Assembly (NCBI GenBank): GCA_001464695.1
Contig: LNDQ01000081.1
Location: 1 to 64,000, forward strand
Length of the DNA stretch: 64,000 nucleotides
DNA from: Betaproteobacteria bacterium Ga0077523
Lineage (GTDB): Bacteria; Pseudomonadota; Gammaproteobacteria; Burkholderiales; Ga0077523
Reading direction: 5' to 3'
Numbering within the stretch: the stretch's first letter is position 1; the number at the start of each line of letters is the position of its first letter. The notes under the pieces are model-generated. The model saw only the letters and a list, made by a program, of their open reading frames with translations. It did not search any database and was not told the origin of the DNA. This document shows, piece after piece, positions 8,591 to 17,623 of the stretch. Position numbers and translations under genes: made by a program.

Positions 8591-8968
8591 ATGAATCTTC
8601 CCGCAGAACTCAAGTACGCGAAAACCCATGAATGGGTCCGTTCCGAAAGCGACGGCACCCTCACCATCGGCATCACCGACACGGCGCAGGAGATGCTGGG
8701 CGACATCGTCTTCGTCGGTGACGTGAAGGTCGGCGCAACACTCGCCGCCGGCGAGACCGCAGGCGTGGTCGAGTCGGTCAAGGCCGCATCCGATATCTAC
8801 GCGCCGGTCACCGGCGAGGTCCTCGCATTCAACGCCTCGCTCGACGACTCGCCGCAGCAGATCAACGAGCGGCCGTACGAAGCCTGGATCTTCAAGTTGA
8901 AACCTGCCAAGCCCGGCGACCTTGCGGGATTGCTCGACGCCGCGGGTTACGCAGCGGCACAGGAGTAG
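8591..8968 (+). CDS. gcvH: Glycine cleavage system H protein (lipoyl carrier)
   Basis: A 125-residue carrier protein. The lipoylation site is Lys64 in [10 protein letters not shown], at the tip of the conserved hairpin. The surrounding [20 protein letters not shown] and [15 protein letters not shown] segments are typical of GcvH. It shuttles the aminomethyl group from P protein to T protein. It starts 7 bp after gcvT. Its last codons and stop (caggagtag) also supply the AGGAG ribosome site of gcvP, indicating translational coupling. Confidence 0.98.
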   Translation: MNLPAELKYAKTHEWVRSESDGTLTIGITDTAQEMLGDIVFVGDVKVGATLAAGETAGVVESVKAASDIYAPVTGEVLAFNASLDDSPQQINERPYEAWIFKLKPAKPGDLAGLLDAAGYAAAQE

Positions 8969-8972
8969 CGTC

Positions 8973-11837
8973 ATGGACCTCGCGGCGCTGGAATCGCGCG
9001 ACGAGTTCATCGGGCGGCACATCGGCCCGGATGAACAGTCGATCGCCGACATGCTGCGCACGGTGGGTGCGGCCACGCTCGACGAGCTGATCGGCGAAAT
9101 CGTTCCCGAGCGCATCCTCGCGCGGGGCGATCTGGCTCTGCCCGGCCCCCGCACCGAGGCCGAAGTGCTCGGCGCGCTGAAGCGGATCGCCGCCCGCAAT
9201 CGAGTGTTCCGCAGTTTCATCGGGCAGGGATACCACGGCACCCGCACGCCGGGCGTGATCCTGCGCAACGTCCTGGAGAACCCCGCCTGGTACACGGCCT
9301 ACACCCCGTACCAGCCCGAGATCTCGCAGGGTCGCCTCGAAGCACTGCTCAACTTCCAGACCATGATCGCGGACTTGACCGGGTTGCCGATCTCGAACGC
9401 TTCGTTGCTCGACGAAGCCACCGCCGCGGCCGAAGCCATGGCCCTGGCCCGGCGTCATGCGAGATCGAAGAGCGGCACGATCATCGTCGCGGGCGACTGC
9501 CACCCCCAGACCATCGCGGTCGTGAAGTTGCGCGCCGAGCCGCTCGGCATCGACGTGCGGGTCGGCTTCGCGCCGGAGCTCATGCAGCAGAGTGACTACT
9601 TTGCAGTGCTGGCCCAGTATCCCGCGACTTCCGGCCAGATCCACGACATGCGCCCGCAGGCGGAAGAGGCCCACGCCAAAGGGGCACTCTTTCTCGTGGC
9701 CGCCGATCCGCTGGCGCTCGCGCTGCTGGAAGCTCCGGGCGCATGGGGCGCGGATGTCGTGGTCGGCAGTTCGCAACGCTTCGGCGTGCCGATGGGATAT
9801 GGAGGTCCGCATGCGGCGTTCATGGCGTGCCGCGACGAGTTCAAGCGCTCCTTGCCCGGTCGCCTGGTGGGCGTCTCGGTGGATGCCCACGGCAACCGCG
9901 CACTGCGCCTCGCGCTGCAGACGCGCGAGCAGCACATCCGCCGCGAGAAGGCGACGTCGAACATCTGTACCGCCCAGGTGTTGCTCGCCGTGATGGCGGG
10001 TTTGTACGCGGCCTATCACGGTCCCGAAGGTCTGAAGCGCATCGCACGGCGCGTGCACGCACTGGCCTGCGTGTTCGCGGAGGGGCTGCGCAAGATCGGG
10101 TTCGCGCCGATGGCCTCGCAATTCTTCGATACGCTCACGGTGCAGGTCGGTGACCGCAAGGAACCGCTGCTGGCGCTCGCCCGCAGTCGCGGCATCAACC
10201 TGCGCGACTTCGGCACGTGGCCGGCTGTCGGCATCGCCTTCGACGAGACCCACGGCACCGAGGATGTGACAGCGCTGCTTGCCCTCTTCGCCGATATCGC
10301 GGACAAGCCTGCGCCGGACGTTCGCGACTGCGAGCGCGACGCTCGCAGTGCCCTCCCGCCGGCGCTAGCGCGCTCGACGCCGTTCCTCACGCATCCGATC
10401 TTCAACACGCTGCACTCCGAGACCGAGATGCTGCGCTACCTGCGCCGGCTCGCCGACAAGGATCTCGCGCTCGATCGGACCATGATTCCGCTCGGCTCGT
10501 GCACCATGAAGCTCAACGCCACCACCGAGATGATCCCGGTCACCTGGCCCGAGTTCGGTGCGTTGCATCCCTACGCTCCCGCCGACCAGGCCGAAGGCTA
10601 TGCCGAACTGATCGGGGGCCTCGAGTCGGCACTCTGCGAGATCACCGGCTATGACGCGGTGAGCATGCAACCGAACTCCGGCGCCCAGGGCGAGTTCGCC
10701 GGCCTGCTGGCGATCCGCGCGTATCACCGGGCTCGCGGCGATAGTCATCGCGACGTGTGCCTGATACCGTCGTCCGCCCACGGCACCAATCCGGCCTCGG
10801 CGCACATGGCCGGCATGGAAGTGGTGGTGGTCGATTGCGATGAGCACGGCAACGTCGATGTCGCCGACCTGCGCGCCAAGGTGGAGGCACACGCCGGACG
10901 TCTCGCCGCCTTGATGGTGACCTATCCTTCGACCCATGGGGTGTTCGAAGGCACGATCACCGACATCTGCGACATCGTCCATGCTCACGGCGGACAGGTT
11001 TATCTGGACGGTGCCAATCTCAATGCGCTGGTCGGCGTGGCTCGTCCGGGCAAATTCGGCGCCGACGTGTCGCATCTCAACCTGCACAAGACGTTCTGCA
11101 TTCCCCACGGTGGCGGCGGTCCGGGGGTGGGCCCGGTCGCGGTACGCGCGCATCTGGCACCGTACCTGCCCGGAAATCCGGTGAGCAGTACCGGAACTGT
11201 CGGCCCGGTCAGCGCGGCGCCGTTCGGCTCCGCTGGCATCCTGCCGATCTCATGGGCGTACATCGCGCTCATGGGCGCCACCGGCCTCAAGCGCGCCACG
11301 CAAGTCGCCATCCTCAATGCCAACTACATCGCGACCCGCCTCGCCTCGCACTACCCAGTGCTCTATTCGGGCCGCGGCGGCCGCGTGGCCCACGAGTGCA
11401 TTCTCGACATCCGCCCGATCAAGGACGCGATCGGCATCAGCAACGAGGATATCGCGAAGCGTCTCATCGACTACGGGTTCCACGCGCCCACCATGAGCTT
11501 TCCGGTCGCGGGCACGCTGATGATCGAACCGACGGAGAGCGAATCGAAGGTGGAACTCGATCGCTTCATCGACGCGATGATCGCCATCCGCGAAGAGATC
11601 CGCGCGGTCGAGCGCGGCGAGCTCGACGGCGACGACAATCCGCTGCGCAACGCACCGCACACGGCGCGCATGTGCCTGACGGACGACTGGGCCCATGACT
11701 ACTCGCGGGAGCGCGCGGCTTATCCCCTGCCCTCGCTGCATGCGACCAAGTACTGGGTGCCCGTCGCCCGCGTGGACAACGTGCATGGCGATCGCAATCT
11801 CGTGTGTTCGTGTCCGCCGGTGACGGAGTATGCATAG
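8973..11837 (+). CDS. gcvP: Glycine dehydrogenase (decarboxylating), P protein
   Basis: A 954-residue single-chain P protein of the long (fused) type. It decarboxylates glycine with PLP and loads the aminomethyl group on lipoyl-H protein. The N-terminus has [20 protein letters not shown]; the PLP lysine is about residue 706 in [18 protein letters not shown], followed by the glycine-rich loop. The ATG at 8973 lies 4 bp after the gcvH stop with a strong AGGAG. It is the last gene of the operon; a dispersed palindromic element follows and no other gcv gene is nearby. The lipoamide dehydrogenase needed for the cycle is not in the window. Confidence 0.98.
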   Translation: MDLAALESRDEFIGRHIGPDEQSIADMLRTVGAATLDELIGEIVPERILARGDLALPGPRTEAEVLGALKRIAARNRVFRSFIGQGYHGTRTPGVILRNVLENPAWYTAYTPYQPEISQGRLEALLNFQTMIADLTGLPISNASLLDEATAAAEAMALARRHARSKSGTIIVAGDCHPQTIAVVKLRAEPLGIDVRVGFAPELMQQSDYFAVLAQYPATSGQIHDMRPQAEEAHAKGALFLVAADPLALALLEAPGAWGADVVVGSSQRFGVPMGYGGPHAAFMACRDEFKRSLPGRLVGVSVDAHGNRALRLALQTREQHIRREKATSNICTAQVLLAVMAGLYAAYHGPEGLKRIARRVHALACVFAEGLRKIGFAPMASQFFDTLTVQVGDRKEPLLALARSRGINLRDFGTWPAVGIAFDETHGTEDVTALLALFADIADKPAPDVRDCERDARSALPPALARSTPFLTHPIFNTLHSETEMLRYLRRLADKDLALDRTMIPLGSCTMKLNATTEMIPVTWPEFGALHPYAPADQAEGYAELIGGLESALCEITGYDAVSMQPNSGAQGEFAGLLAIRAYHRARGDSHRDVCLIPSSAHGTNPASAHMAGMEVVVVDCDEHGNVDVADLRAKVEAHAGRLAALMVTYPSTHGVFEGTITDICDIVHAHGGQVYLDGANLNALVGVARPGKFGADVSHLNLHKTFCIPHGGGGPGVGPVAVRAHLAPYLPGNPVSSTGTVGPVSAAPFGSAGILPISWAYIALMGATGLKRATQVAILNANYIATRLASHYPVLYSGRGGRVAHECILDIRPIKDAIGISNEDIAKRLIDYGFHAPTMSFPVAGTLMIEPTESESKVELDRFIDAMIAIREEIRAVERGELDGDDNPLRNAPHTARMCLTDDWAHDYSRERAAYPLPSLHATKYWVPVARVDNVHGDRNLVCSCPPVTEYA

Positions 11838-11862
11838 GACAGTCGGCTGACGGGTACTGCGA

Positions 11863-11988
11863 GCCCCCATCCCAGCCTTCCCCCGGCTCGCACCGGGGGA
11901 AGGAGTGCCTGCGCTGCACAGCGCCGAGGCTCATTGACCAGATGCACTCCTTCCCCCACCTCCGGTGGGGGAAGGTCGGGATGGGGGC
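11863..11988. repeat. Dispersed palindromic intergenic element
   Basis: Begins gcccccatcccagccttccc and ends with the near-complementary ggggaaggtcgggatggggg. It has two hairpins (ccccggctcgcaccgggg and ccccacctccggtgggg) and the ggagtgc/gcactcc spacer borders seen in the 6093 copy. It lies after gcvP. Confidence 0.9.
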
Positions 11989-12000
11989 CGTCCTAGCCTC

Positions 12001-12076
12001 CGACGATCAGACTCACTGATCGTCGCGTTCCTCTCCTTCCCCCAGCAGCGCTGGGGGAAGGTCGGGATGGGGGCAG
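12001..12076. repeat. Short palindrome followed by a half-copy of the dispersed element
   Basis: A 10-bp perfect stem, cgacgatcag/ctgatcgtcg with loop actca (12001-12025), is followed by a half element (12033-12076: ctccttcccccagcagcgct and its partner gggggaaggtcgggatgggg). The palindrome has no T-run on either strand, so a classical terminator is not evident. Together with the full copy at 11863 it fills the gap between gcvP and the convergent amidase gene. Confidence 0.75.
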
Positions 12077-12099
12077 CGCCTACCCCATCACCACCATCA

Positions 12100-13617
12100 T
12101 CACATCTTCTTCCAATCCCCCGCCGCCTCGAACGCGGCCGCCGCGCGATAGATCGTCGCCTCGTCGTAATGCTTGCCGACCAGCATCATGCCGATCGGCA
12201 GGCCGTCCACCAGACCGCAGGGCAAGGTCATGGCCGGGTGATGCGTGATGTCGAACGGGCAGGTGTTGTTCAGCATCTCCAGCGCGCGCTTCACGTAGAG
12301 TTCGCGGCTCGCGTCCGGCGGCGGCAACGGTGTCGGCTTGAGCGGCATGGTCGGCATGACCAGCAAGTCGTGCTCGGCGAGCACGGCATCGTAGGCCGCC
12401 GTCACGCGCCGTCCCAGATTCACGGCCTTCCCGTAGTAGCGGCTACCGTGATGCTTCCGGATGTATACGCCCAACACGGTGAGGAGCTTCGTGGTCTCGG
12501 ACAATTCGTTCGCGCGCAACTGCCAACCGTGGAGCTTGTCCATGAGGCTGGTCACGTAGAGGTCCTGGCGCGAAAGGCCATAGCCATCGCCGAACATCAT
12601 GGTCTGGGTGATGCCCTCGGCCCCGATGGGGACCCAGAGTGCCGGGCCGAGCAGATGCTCGGGGATCGAGACCTCGGTCACTTTCGCACCGAGTTTCTTC
12701 AACAGTGCGATCCCTTGCTGCACCTTGGCGTCGGAATCGGCCTCCGATTCCGGGCGCGCGAACCCTTCCTTCACGACGGCGATCTTCAAGTCCTTCACGC
12801 CACCGTCGAGCAGCTTCGAGTACTTCACTTTCTTCGTCGGGCCGTACTGCCGCGGATCGTAGCCGTCGTGCCCGGCCATCGCCTCCAGCATGAGAGCGTT
12901 GTCCGCCACCGAAGCGGTCATCGGACCGGTGTGATCGAGGTAGACCTCGATCGGCATGATGCCGGTGTAGGGCACCAGCCCGTGCGTCGGTTTCATGCCG
13001 TAGATGCCGCACCACGCCGAGGGCATGCGGATCGAGCCGCCCTGGTCACCCCCGATGGCCATGTCCGCCTCACCGAGAGCGACCACCACCCCACTGCCCG
13101 AAGACGACCCGCCGGCCGAATAACCCATCCGATGCGGGTTGTGCACCGGGCCCTTGGCGCCCGTGTGGCTGCCGCCGGAGATACAGTAGGACTCGCAGTG
13201 CGTCTTGCCGACGATCTCGGCGCCGGCGTCGAGCAGCCGCGTGATGATGGTGGCGTCGACTTCCGGCACGTAGCCCTCGAGGATCGCATTGCCGTTCATC
13301 ATCGGGACACCGGCCAGCATCACGTTGTCCTTGACCGCGACGCGCTTGCCCTTGAGCGGACCGCTCGCCGCACCCTTGATCGAGGTCCGCACGTACCAGG
13401 CGTTGTGCGTGTTCTCCGCGGGCGTCGGGAATCGGCCCGGAGTGCGAGGATATTTGACGGTGGGCAGGTTGTCGGGCAGCGCGTCGACCACGTTGTACGC
13501 ATCGATGTTGCCTTTCAAGAGACCCTGGTAGGACGCGATGTCAGCGTCGGAGAGCGCGAGGCCGACTTCGTCGGCGGCTTCCAGCAGTTGTTCGGCAGTC
13601 GGCATCTGCACAGCCAT
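12100..13617 (-). CDS. Amidase signature family protein
   Basis: A 505-residue amidase-signature enzyme. The Ser-cisSer-Lys triad is in place: Lys in VAVKDNVMLAGVPMMNG, and both serines in the Gly/Ser-rich block SAGGSSSGSGVVVALGEAD with GGDQGGSIRMPSAWCGIYG downstream. Unusually for the family there is a helical N-terminal extension of about 60 residues, typical of the AtzF/2-amino-amide or aryl-amidase subgroup, so the exact substrate is open. The ATG at 13617 has a clear AGGAG (caggagaccacc) ribosome site. It is divergent from the CDGSH protein gene. No signal peptide is seen; it should be cytoplasmic. Confidence 0.88.
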   Translation of the reverse strand: MAVQMPTAEQLLEAADEVGLALSDADIASYQGLLKGNIDAYNVVDALPDNLPTVKYPRTPGRFPTPAENTHNAWYVRTSIKGAASGPLKGKRVAVKDNVMLAGVPMMNGNAILEGYVPEVDATIITRLLDAGAEIVGKTHCESYCISGGSHTGAKGPVHNPHRMGYSAGGSSSGSGVVVALGEADMAIGGDQGGSIRMPSAWCGIYGMKPTHGLVPYTGIMPIEVYLDHTGPMTASVADNALMLEAMAGHDGYDPRQYGPTKKVKYSKLLDGGVKDLKIAVVKEGFARPESEADSDAKVQQGIALLKKLGAKVTEVSIPEHLLGPALWVPIGAEGITQTMMFGDGYGLSRQDLYVTSLMDKLHGWQLRANELSETTKLLTVLGVYIRKHHGSRYYGKAVNLGRRVTAAYDAVLAEHDLLVMPTMPLKPTPLPPPDASRELYVKRALEMLNNTCPFDITHHPAMTLPCGLVDGLPIGMMLVGKHYDEATIYRAAAAFEAAGDWKKM

Positions 13618-13901
13618 GGTGGTCTCCTGTTGTTGGCAAAGTGGGACGCTGGAAGGGCGCCGAAAGGATCGGCCCGCACGCTGCGAGGCGGCGGCATCTT
13701 CGGTGCTCACGAATATCGCCGCAGTCGCACGTCCCCGCAATAGTGCCTTTCGAACCGTCGCACCGCCACGTCGAGAGTTGCGGTCCATTTACATTTGTAC
13801 GCATCTACACGATCCGGCGGCGTCGCCCGATGATCCGTCAGTGGTTGAGGCCTGCGGCCGCTTCGCGGATACTGCACGACTGGCAGTCGAGGAGCGTTCT
13901 C

Positions 13902-14564
13902 TTGGGTTCCCGTATTCACGTCTACAAAGGCACCACGATCACCGTCACCTGGGACGCCGCCATCTGCATCCACGCGGCCGAGTGCGTGCGCGGGCTGCCC
14001 AAGGTGTTCGACACCTCGCGCAAGCCCTGGGTGGACGCAAACGCCGCCAGCGCGACGGCGATCATGGGTGTGATCGAGCGGTGCCCGTCGGGCGCACTCA
14101 AGTACCAGTTCGGGAACGGGGCGAAATCCGAGCGGCCCGCCAAGTCCAACGCGATCACCGTCACGGGTGACGGTCCGTTGCACGTGCGTGGCGAGATCGA
14201 GATCGTGCGCGGATCCGATGGCGGGGCCGTCGCCAAGGACACGCGTGTGGCGCTGTGCCGCTGCGGGCAATCGGCCAACAAGCCGTTCTGCGACCGATCG
14301 CATGCGAAGACCGGCTTCTCCGATCTGGGCGTGGTCGCCGGGCCCACCGACGCCAAGCCGGCGAATGCGCCGGCCGGGGCCGGACTCAAGGTGACGTTGC
14401 GCCCGAACGGCCCGCTGCGGCTCGATGGCGAGATGCAGATCTTCGATGCCGGTGGCCGGCTCGCCTGGCAGGGGCAGGAGACGGCCCTCTGTCGCTGCGG
14501 TGCATCGAAGAACAAGCCCTTCTGCGACGGCAGTCACCGCGAAGCGGGGTTCGTCGCAGAATAG
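13902..14564 (+). CDS. Ferredoxin-like (Fer4_19) plus double CDGSH iron-sulfur protein
   Basis: A 220-residue protein with three small Fe-S modules. Residues ~1-70 match the divergent 4Fe-4S domain Fer4_19 (ICIHAAECVRGLPKVFD and VIERCPSGALKYQ). Two CDGSH zinc-finger-like domains follow, each with the CxC...PFCDxSH pattern: CRCGQSANKPFCDRSH and CRCGASKNKPFCDGSH, which bind 2Fe-2S with three Cys and one His. The best start is TTG at 13902, seven bases after AGGAG (13890-13894); the frame is open upstream but without a better site. Cytoplasmic; probably electron transfer or Fe-S/redox sensing. The partner is unknown. Confidence 0.85.
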   Translation: MGSRIHVYKGTTITVTWDAAICIHAAECVRGLPKVFDTSRKPWVDANAASATAIMGVIERCPSGALKYQFGNGAKSERPAKSNAITVTGDGPLHVRGEIEIVRGSDGGAVAKDTRVALCRCGQSANKPFCDRSHAKTGFSDLGVVAGPTDAKPANAPAGAGLKVTLRPNGPLRLDGEMQIFDAGGRLAWQGQETALCRCGASKNKPFCDGSHREAGFVAE

Positions 14565-14666
14565 GTTGTTACACCCGTCACCGCCCCACCCGTTGACGCG
14601 GTTGTATTCGGCACGCTGCTTGGCTACCGTACCGGCAAGGCCGGACATAACAACGAGGAGCCCGCA

Positions 14667-16115
14667 GTGAGGATCTCGATGTCACCGAAAACCCGCCGTT
14701 GGACCGTGGTGGTCGCCCTCGGGACCCTCGCTTGTGCCGGCGTCGCCATGGGCGTGGATCCGACCGGCGCATTGGAAGAAGAGGAGTTGTCGGCCGGCGC
14801 GCTCACCGTCGCGAAGTTCGACGAGCATGCGTTCGACCAGGCGCCAGCCGGCATGGGCTATCAGCCGCTGCAGAAGTTCATGCGCGGCCGCCACCACTTC
14901 AACCAGCGCTGGGTGCAGTTCCCGTCCATCGGCGGGGACTGGGGCCTGGGCCCCACGTTCATCACCAACAAGTGCGTGACCTGCCACGTGCGCGCCGGCC
15001 GCGGCGCCCCGCCGGAGAAGCCGGACGAGCAGGTCATGGCCGTGTTGGTGCGCCTCAGCATTCCTGGTGAAACCGAGCACGGAGGTCCGAAACCGCATCC
15101 CGCCTACGGCGACCAGATCCAGAACCAGGGGCTGATGGGCCAGGACCGCGACGACACCTTCCTGGGCGAACGCGTGACGCCTGAAGCCGAGGTGTTCCTC
15201 GACTGGGAGACCAGCACAGTCACGCTGGCGGACGGCGAACAGGTGGAGCTGCGCAAGCCGAAGGTGCGCTGGGGCAAGCTGTGGTTCGGTCCGCTCGGTG
15301 ACGACACCATGATCTCGCTGCGCATGGCGCAACCGATCCAGGGCCTGGGACTGCTCGAAGCGGTGCCGGAGGAAACCATCCTCAGGCTCGCCGAAGAGCA
15401 GAAGGCACTGGGCTTCAACGGCCGGCCGAACTGGGTGCGCGACGACATCAACAAGAAGACCTCCCTCGGCAGGTTCGGCTGGAAAGCCAACCAACCGAGC
15501 GTGGGCCAGCAGATCGCGAGCGCCTATGCCGGCGATCTGGGCGTGACATCGGACCTCTACCCGGAGCAGAACTGCCCGGGCCCGCAGACCGACTGCGCCT
15601 ATCAGCCGCCGGGCAACCAGCCGGAGTTGATCGAGAGCGACTGGAACGAGATCACGTTCTGGGAACAGGGCCTCGCAGTGCCCGCGCGACGCAACGTGAA
15701 GGATCCGAAGTTCAAGCAGGGTGAGAAGCTGTTCGTCGAGGCGAAGTGCTCGGTATGCCACGTGCCGGAGCTACGGACCGCGGCCAAGGTGCCGCACTTC
15801 AAGATGCTCGAGGACCAGAAGGTGCGCGCCTATACCGACCTGTTGCTTCACGACATGGGTGAAGGGCTGGCGGACAACCGGCCGGACTTCAAGGCGGGAG
15901 GGCGCGATTGGCGCACGCAGCCGCTGTGGGGATTGGGGCTCGCGAAGGTCGTGCTGGGGACAGGCGCCACACCGATGTTGCACGACGGACGGGCACGGAA
16001 TGCGACGGAGGCGATCCTTTGGCACGGCGGGGAGGCCGAGGTGTCGAAGGAGACTTTCAGGAAAATGCCGAAAGCGGATCGGGACGCCTTGTTGTTCTAT
16101 CTCGAATCGATTTGA
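14667..16115 (+). CDS. Di-haem oxidoreductase family protein (DHOR, DUF1111), copy 1
   Basis: A 482-residue exported c-type cytochrome. A signal or anchor segment (WTVVVALGTLACAGVAMGV) is followed by two haem-binding sites, CVTCH (residues 103-107) and CSVCH (361-365, in AKCSVCHVPELRTAAKVP). The family is often called thiol oxidoreductase but its substrate is not established. The start GTG at 14667 lies six bases after GAGGAG; an ATG 12 bases later is a weaker option. A clear paralogue lies at 19889-21295, with the same order of motifs (RRHFNQRW/GHFHRRW-like, GDWGLGPTF, FGWKANQPS). Monocistronic by spacing. Confidence 0.88.
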   Translation: MRISMSPKTRRWTVVVALGTLACAGVAMGVDPTGALEEEELSAGALTVAKFDEHAFDQAPAGMGYQPLQKFMRGRHHFNQRWVQFPSIGGDWGLGPTFITNKCVTCHVRAGRGAPPEKPDEQVMAVLVRLSIPGETEHGGPKPHPAYGDQIQNQGLMGQDRDDTFLGERVTPEAEVFLDWETSTVTLADGEQVELRKPKVRWGKLWFGPLGDDTMISLRMAQPIQGLGLLEAVPEETILRLAEEQKALGFNGRPNWVRDDINKKTSLGRFGWKANQPSVGQQIASAYAGDLGVTSDLYPEQNCPGPQTDCAYQPPGNQPELIESDWNEITFWEQGLAVPARRNVKDPKFKQGEKLFVEAKCSVCHVPELRTAAKVPHFKMLEDQKVRAYTDLLLHDMGEGLADNRPDFKAGGRDWRTQPLWGLGLAKVVLGTGATPMLHDGRARNATEAILWHGGEAEVSKETFRKMPKADRDALLFYLESI

Positions 16116-16259
16116 ACCAGATTCTCGGGCCGGAATTCGAGCGAGCGGTTGATCAGATGATCCGGTAGTTTCCGCAATCCAACGTTGGTGACCGGAGCGC
16201 ACAGCCGGCAGGCAGCCAACCGATCAACCGCACGCGGCGAAAGTCTTGAGGTCACCCCG

Positions 16260-17273
16260 ATGATGAACGCCAACCTCGTCGGCGACACACCCGCAACGCC
16301 CGGCAGGAGACGGTACGTCTGGGTTGCAGTCGCCCTTGCATTGCTCGCCTCGCCGACCTTCGGCATGCTGTACCTCGGGCGAGGACAACGAGCCCTGGCG
16401 TACCTTGCTCTGACGATTCTTGCGATCGTCGCGCCGCTAGTGCTGGCCGCGATGGGGTGGTGGCCGCAAGGACTACCCTGGTCGCTCCTCTACTGGGCGC
16501 CGATGATCGTCGGCGCCATCGACTCGTTCCGAATCGCCCGGCGCATGCGGGAAGGATTCTCGGGTGCCTGGTACTCGCGGTGGTACGGCATCGGGGGCTT
16601 GATGGTCCTGTCCATCGTGCTCATCCTCGGCAACCGCGCATTTCTCTTCGAACCGTTTCGCATCCCGTCCGGGGCCATGACTCCTACGCTCAAGATGGGC
16701 GACTTCATCGTCGCGAACAAGTTCACCTACGGCGTCCGGGTCCCCGGTTCCGATGTGGAGCTTGTTCCCGTGAACGAACCCAGAAGGGGCGAGGTCATGG
16801 TGTTCCGATTTCCGGGGAATCCTGAATTGCTGTACGTGAAGCGCGTGGTCGGACTTCCCGGGGATGAGGTCTCATATCGGGACAAGCGACTGACCATCGA
16901 CGGGAAACCGGTTCAGACGGAAAGTGCATCGGACTACTGGTACTCGTACGATAGACAGAACACGGTACAGGTGGAACGGCGCACCGAAACCTTGGGCGGG
17001 CACGCGCACTCGATCCTGATCGACCCGAACGCACCGCCAGTTCAACTGGCGGGTGTGCGCCCGTTCCCCCACAGGGACAATTGCAGTTACGACGAGACAG
17101 GATTCAGCTGCAAGGTCCCGTCCGGTCACCTGTTCGTCATGGGCGACAACCGCGACTACAGCAGCGACAGCCGTTACTGGGGCTTCGTGCCGCGGAGCAA
17201 CGTCGTGGGCAAGGCCGCCATGATCTGGTGGAGTACGGACGAACCCGGCCGAGTCGGAATGCGTGTGAGGTAG
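16260..17273 (+). CDS. Signal peptidase I homologue with Ala at the nucleophile position
   Basis: A 337-residue membrane protein with an N-terminal block of about four hydrophobic segments (roughly 20-40, 44-64, 72-88, 110-125) and a peptidase S26 domain. The lysine of the Ser/Lys dyad is present (Lys194 in YVKRVVGLPGDEV) and so is the GDNRDYSSDSRYWGFVP box. But the catalytic box reads RIPSGAMTPTLKMGDF: the residue equivalent to E. coli Ser90 is Ala139 (codon gcc), while Ser88's equivalent (Ser137) is kept. Either a related residue serves as nucleophile, or the protein is not a standard peptidase. It is not next to lepA or rnc, so it is unlikely to be the housekeeping lepB. Start ATG at 16260 follows GAGG. 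Confidence 0.85.
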   Translation: MMNANLVGDTPATPGRRRYVWVAVALALLASPTFGMLYLGRGQRALAYLALTILAIVAPLVLAAMGWWPQGLPWSLLYWAPMIVGAIDSFRIARRMREGFSGAWYSRWYGIGGLMVLSIVLILGNRAFLFEPFRIPSGAMTPTLKMGDFIVANKFTYGVRVPGSDVELVPVNEPRRGEVMVFRFPGNPELLYVKRVVGLPGDEVSYRDKRLTIDGKPVQTESASDYWYSYDRQNTVQVERRTETLGGHAHSILIDPNAPPVQLAGVRPFPHRDNCSYDETGFSCKVPSGHLFVMGDNRDYSSDSRYWGFVPRSNVVGKAAMIWWSTDEPGRVGMRVR

Positions 17274-17435
17274 GCGGGCACACGTTCGTACCATGTTCTG
17301 CGCGGACTGCAAGGCGAGCTTCATCTGCATAAGGATTGCTGACGCAAGCCGCGCTCTGCAGGGCGATCCACTCCGATGATCAGCACTGCTTCCGGCAGCC
17401 GATCTACAGGAGGATTCACGACGGCGGACGCTTCT

Positions 17436-17525
17436 GCCCCCATCCCTGCCTTCCCCCACCAAAGGTGGGGGAAGGGGTGTACACCCCCTCCCCCGGCATT
17501 GCCGGGGGAGGGTTGGGGTGGGGGC
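17436..17525. repeat. Dispersed palindromic intergenic element in a 350-bp gap
   Basis: Left end gcccccatccctgccttccc, right end gggggagggttggggtgggg; inner hairpins ccccaccaaaggtgggg and ccccggcattgccgggg around ggtgtacacc. The remaining gap (17274-17435 and 17526-17623) shows no convincing gene or RNA. Confidence 0.85.
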
Positions 17526-17623
17526 GGCGGTAGGTCTCAACGCAACACCGGCTTGTCCGTGCCATGACGTGTAAGACGGCATCTTCCCGCACGATGGCGT
17601 CGCGGGGGATGGAGTCGAAACTG

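Noticed and set aside
11965-13743. A 592-codon frame antisense to the amidase gene
   Set aside because: It shadows the amidase, whose motifs and ribosome site are clear, and its start lies within a palindromic repeat.
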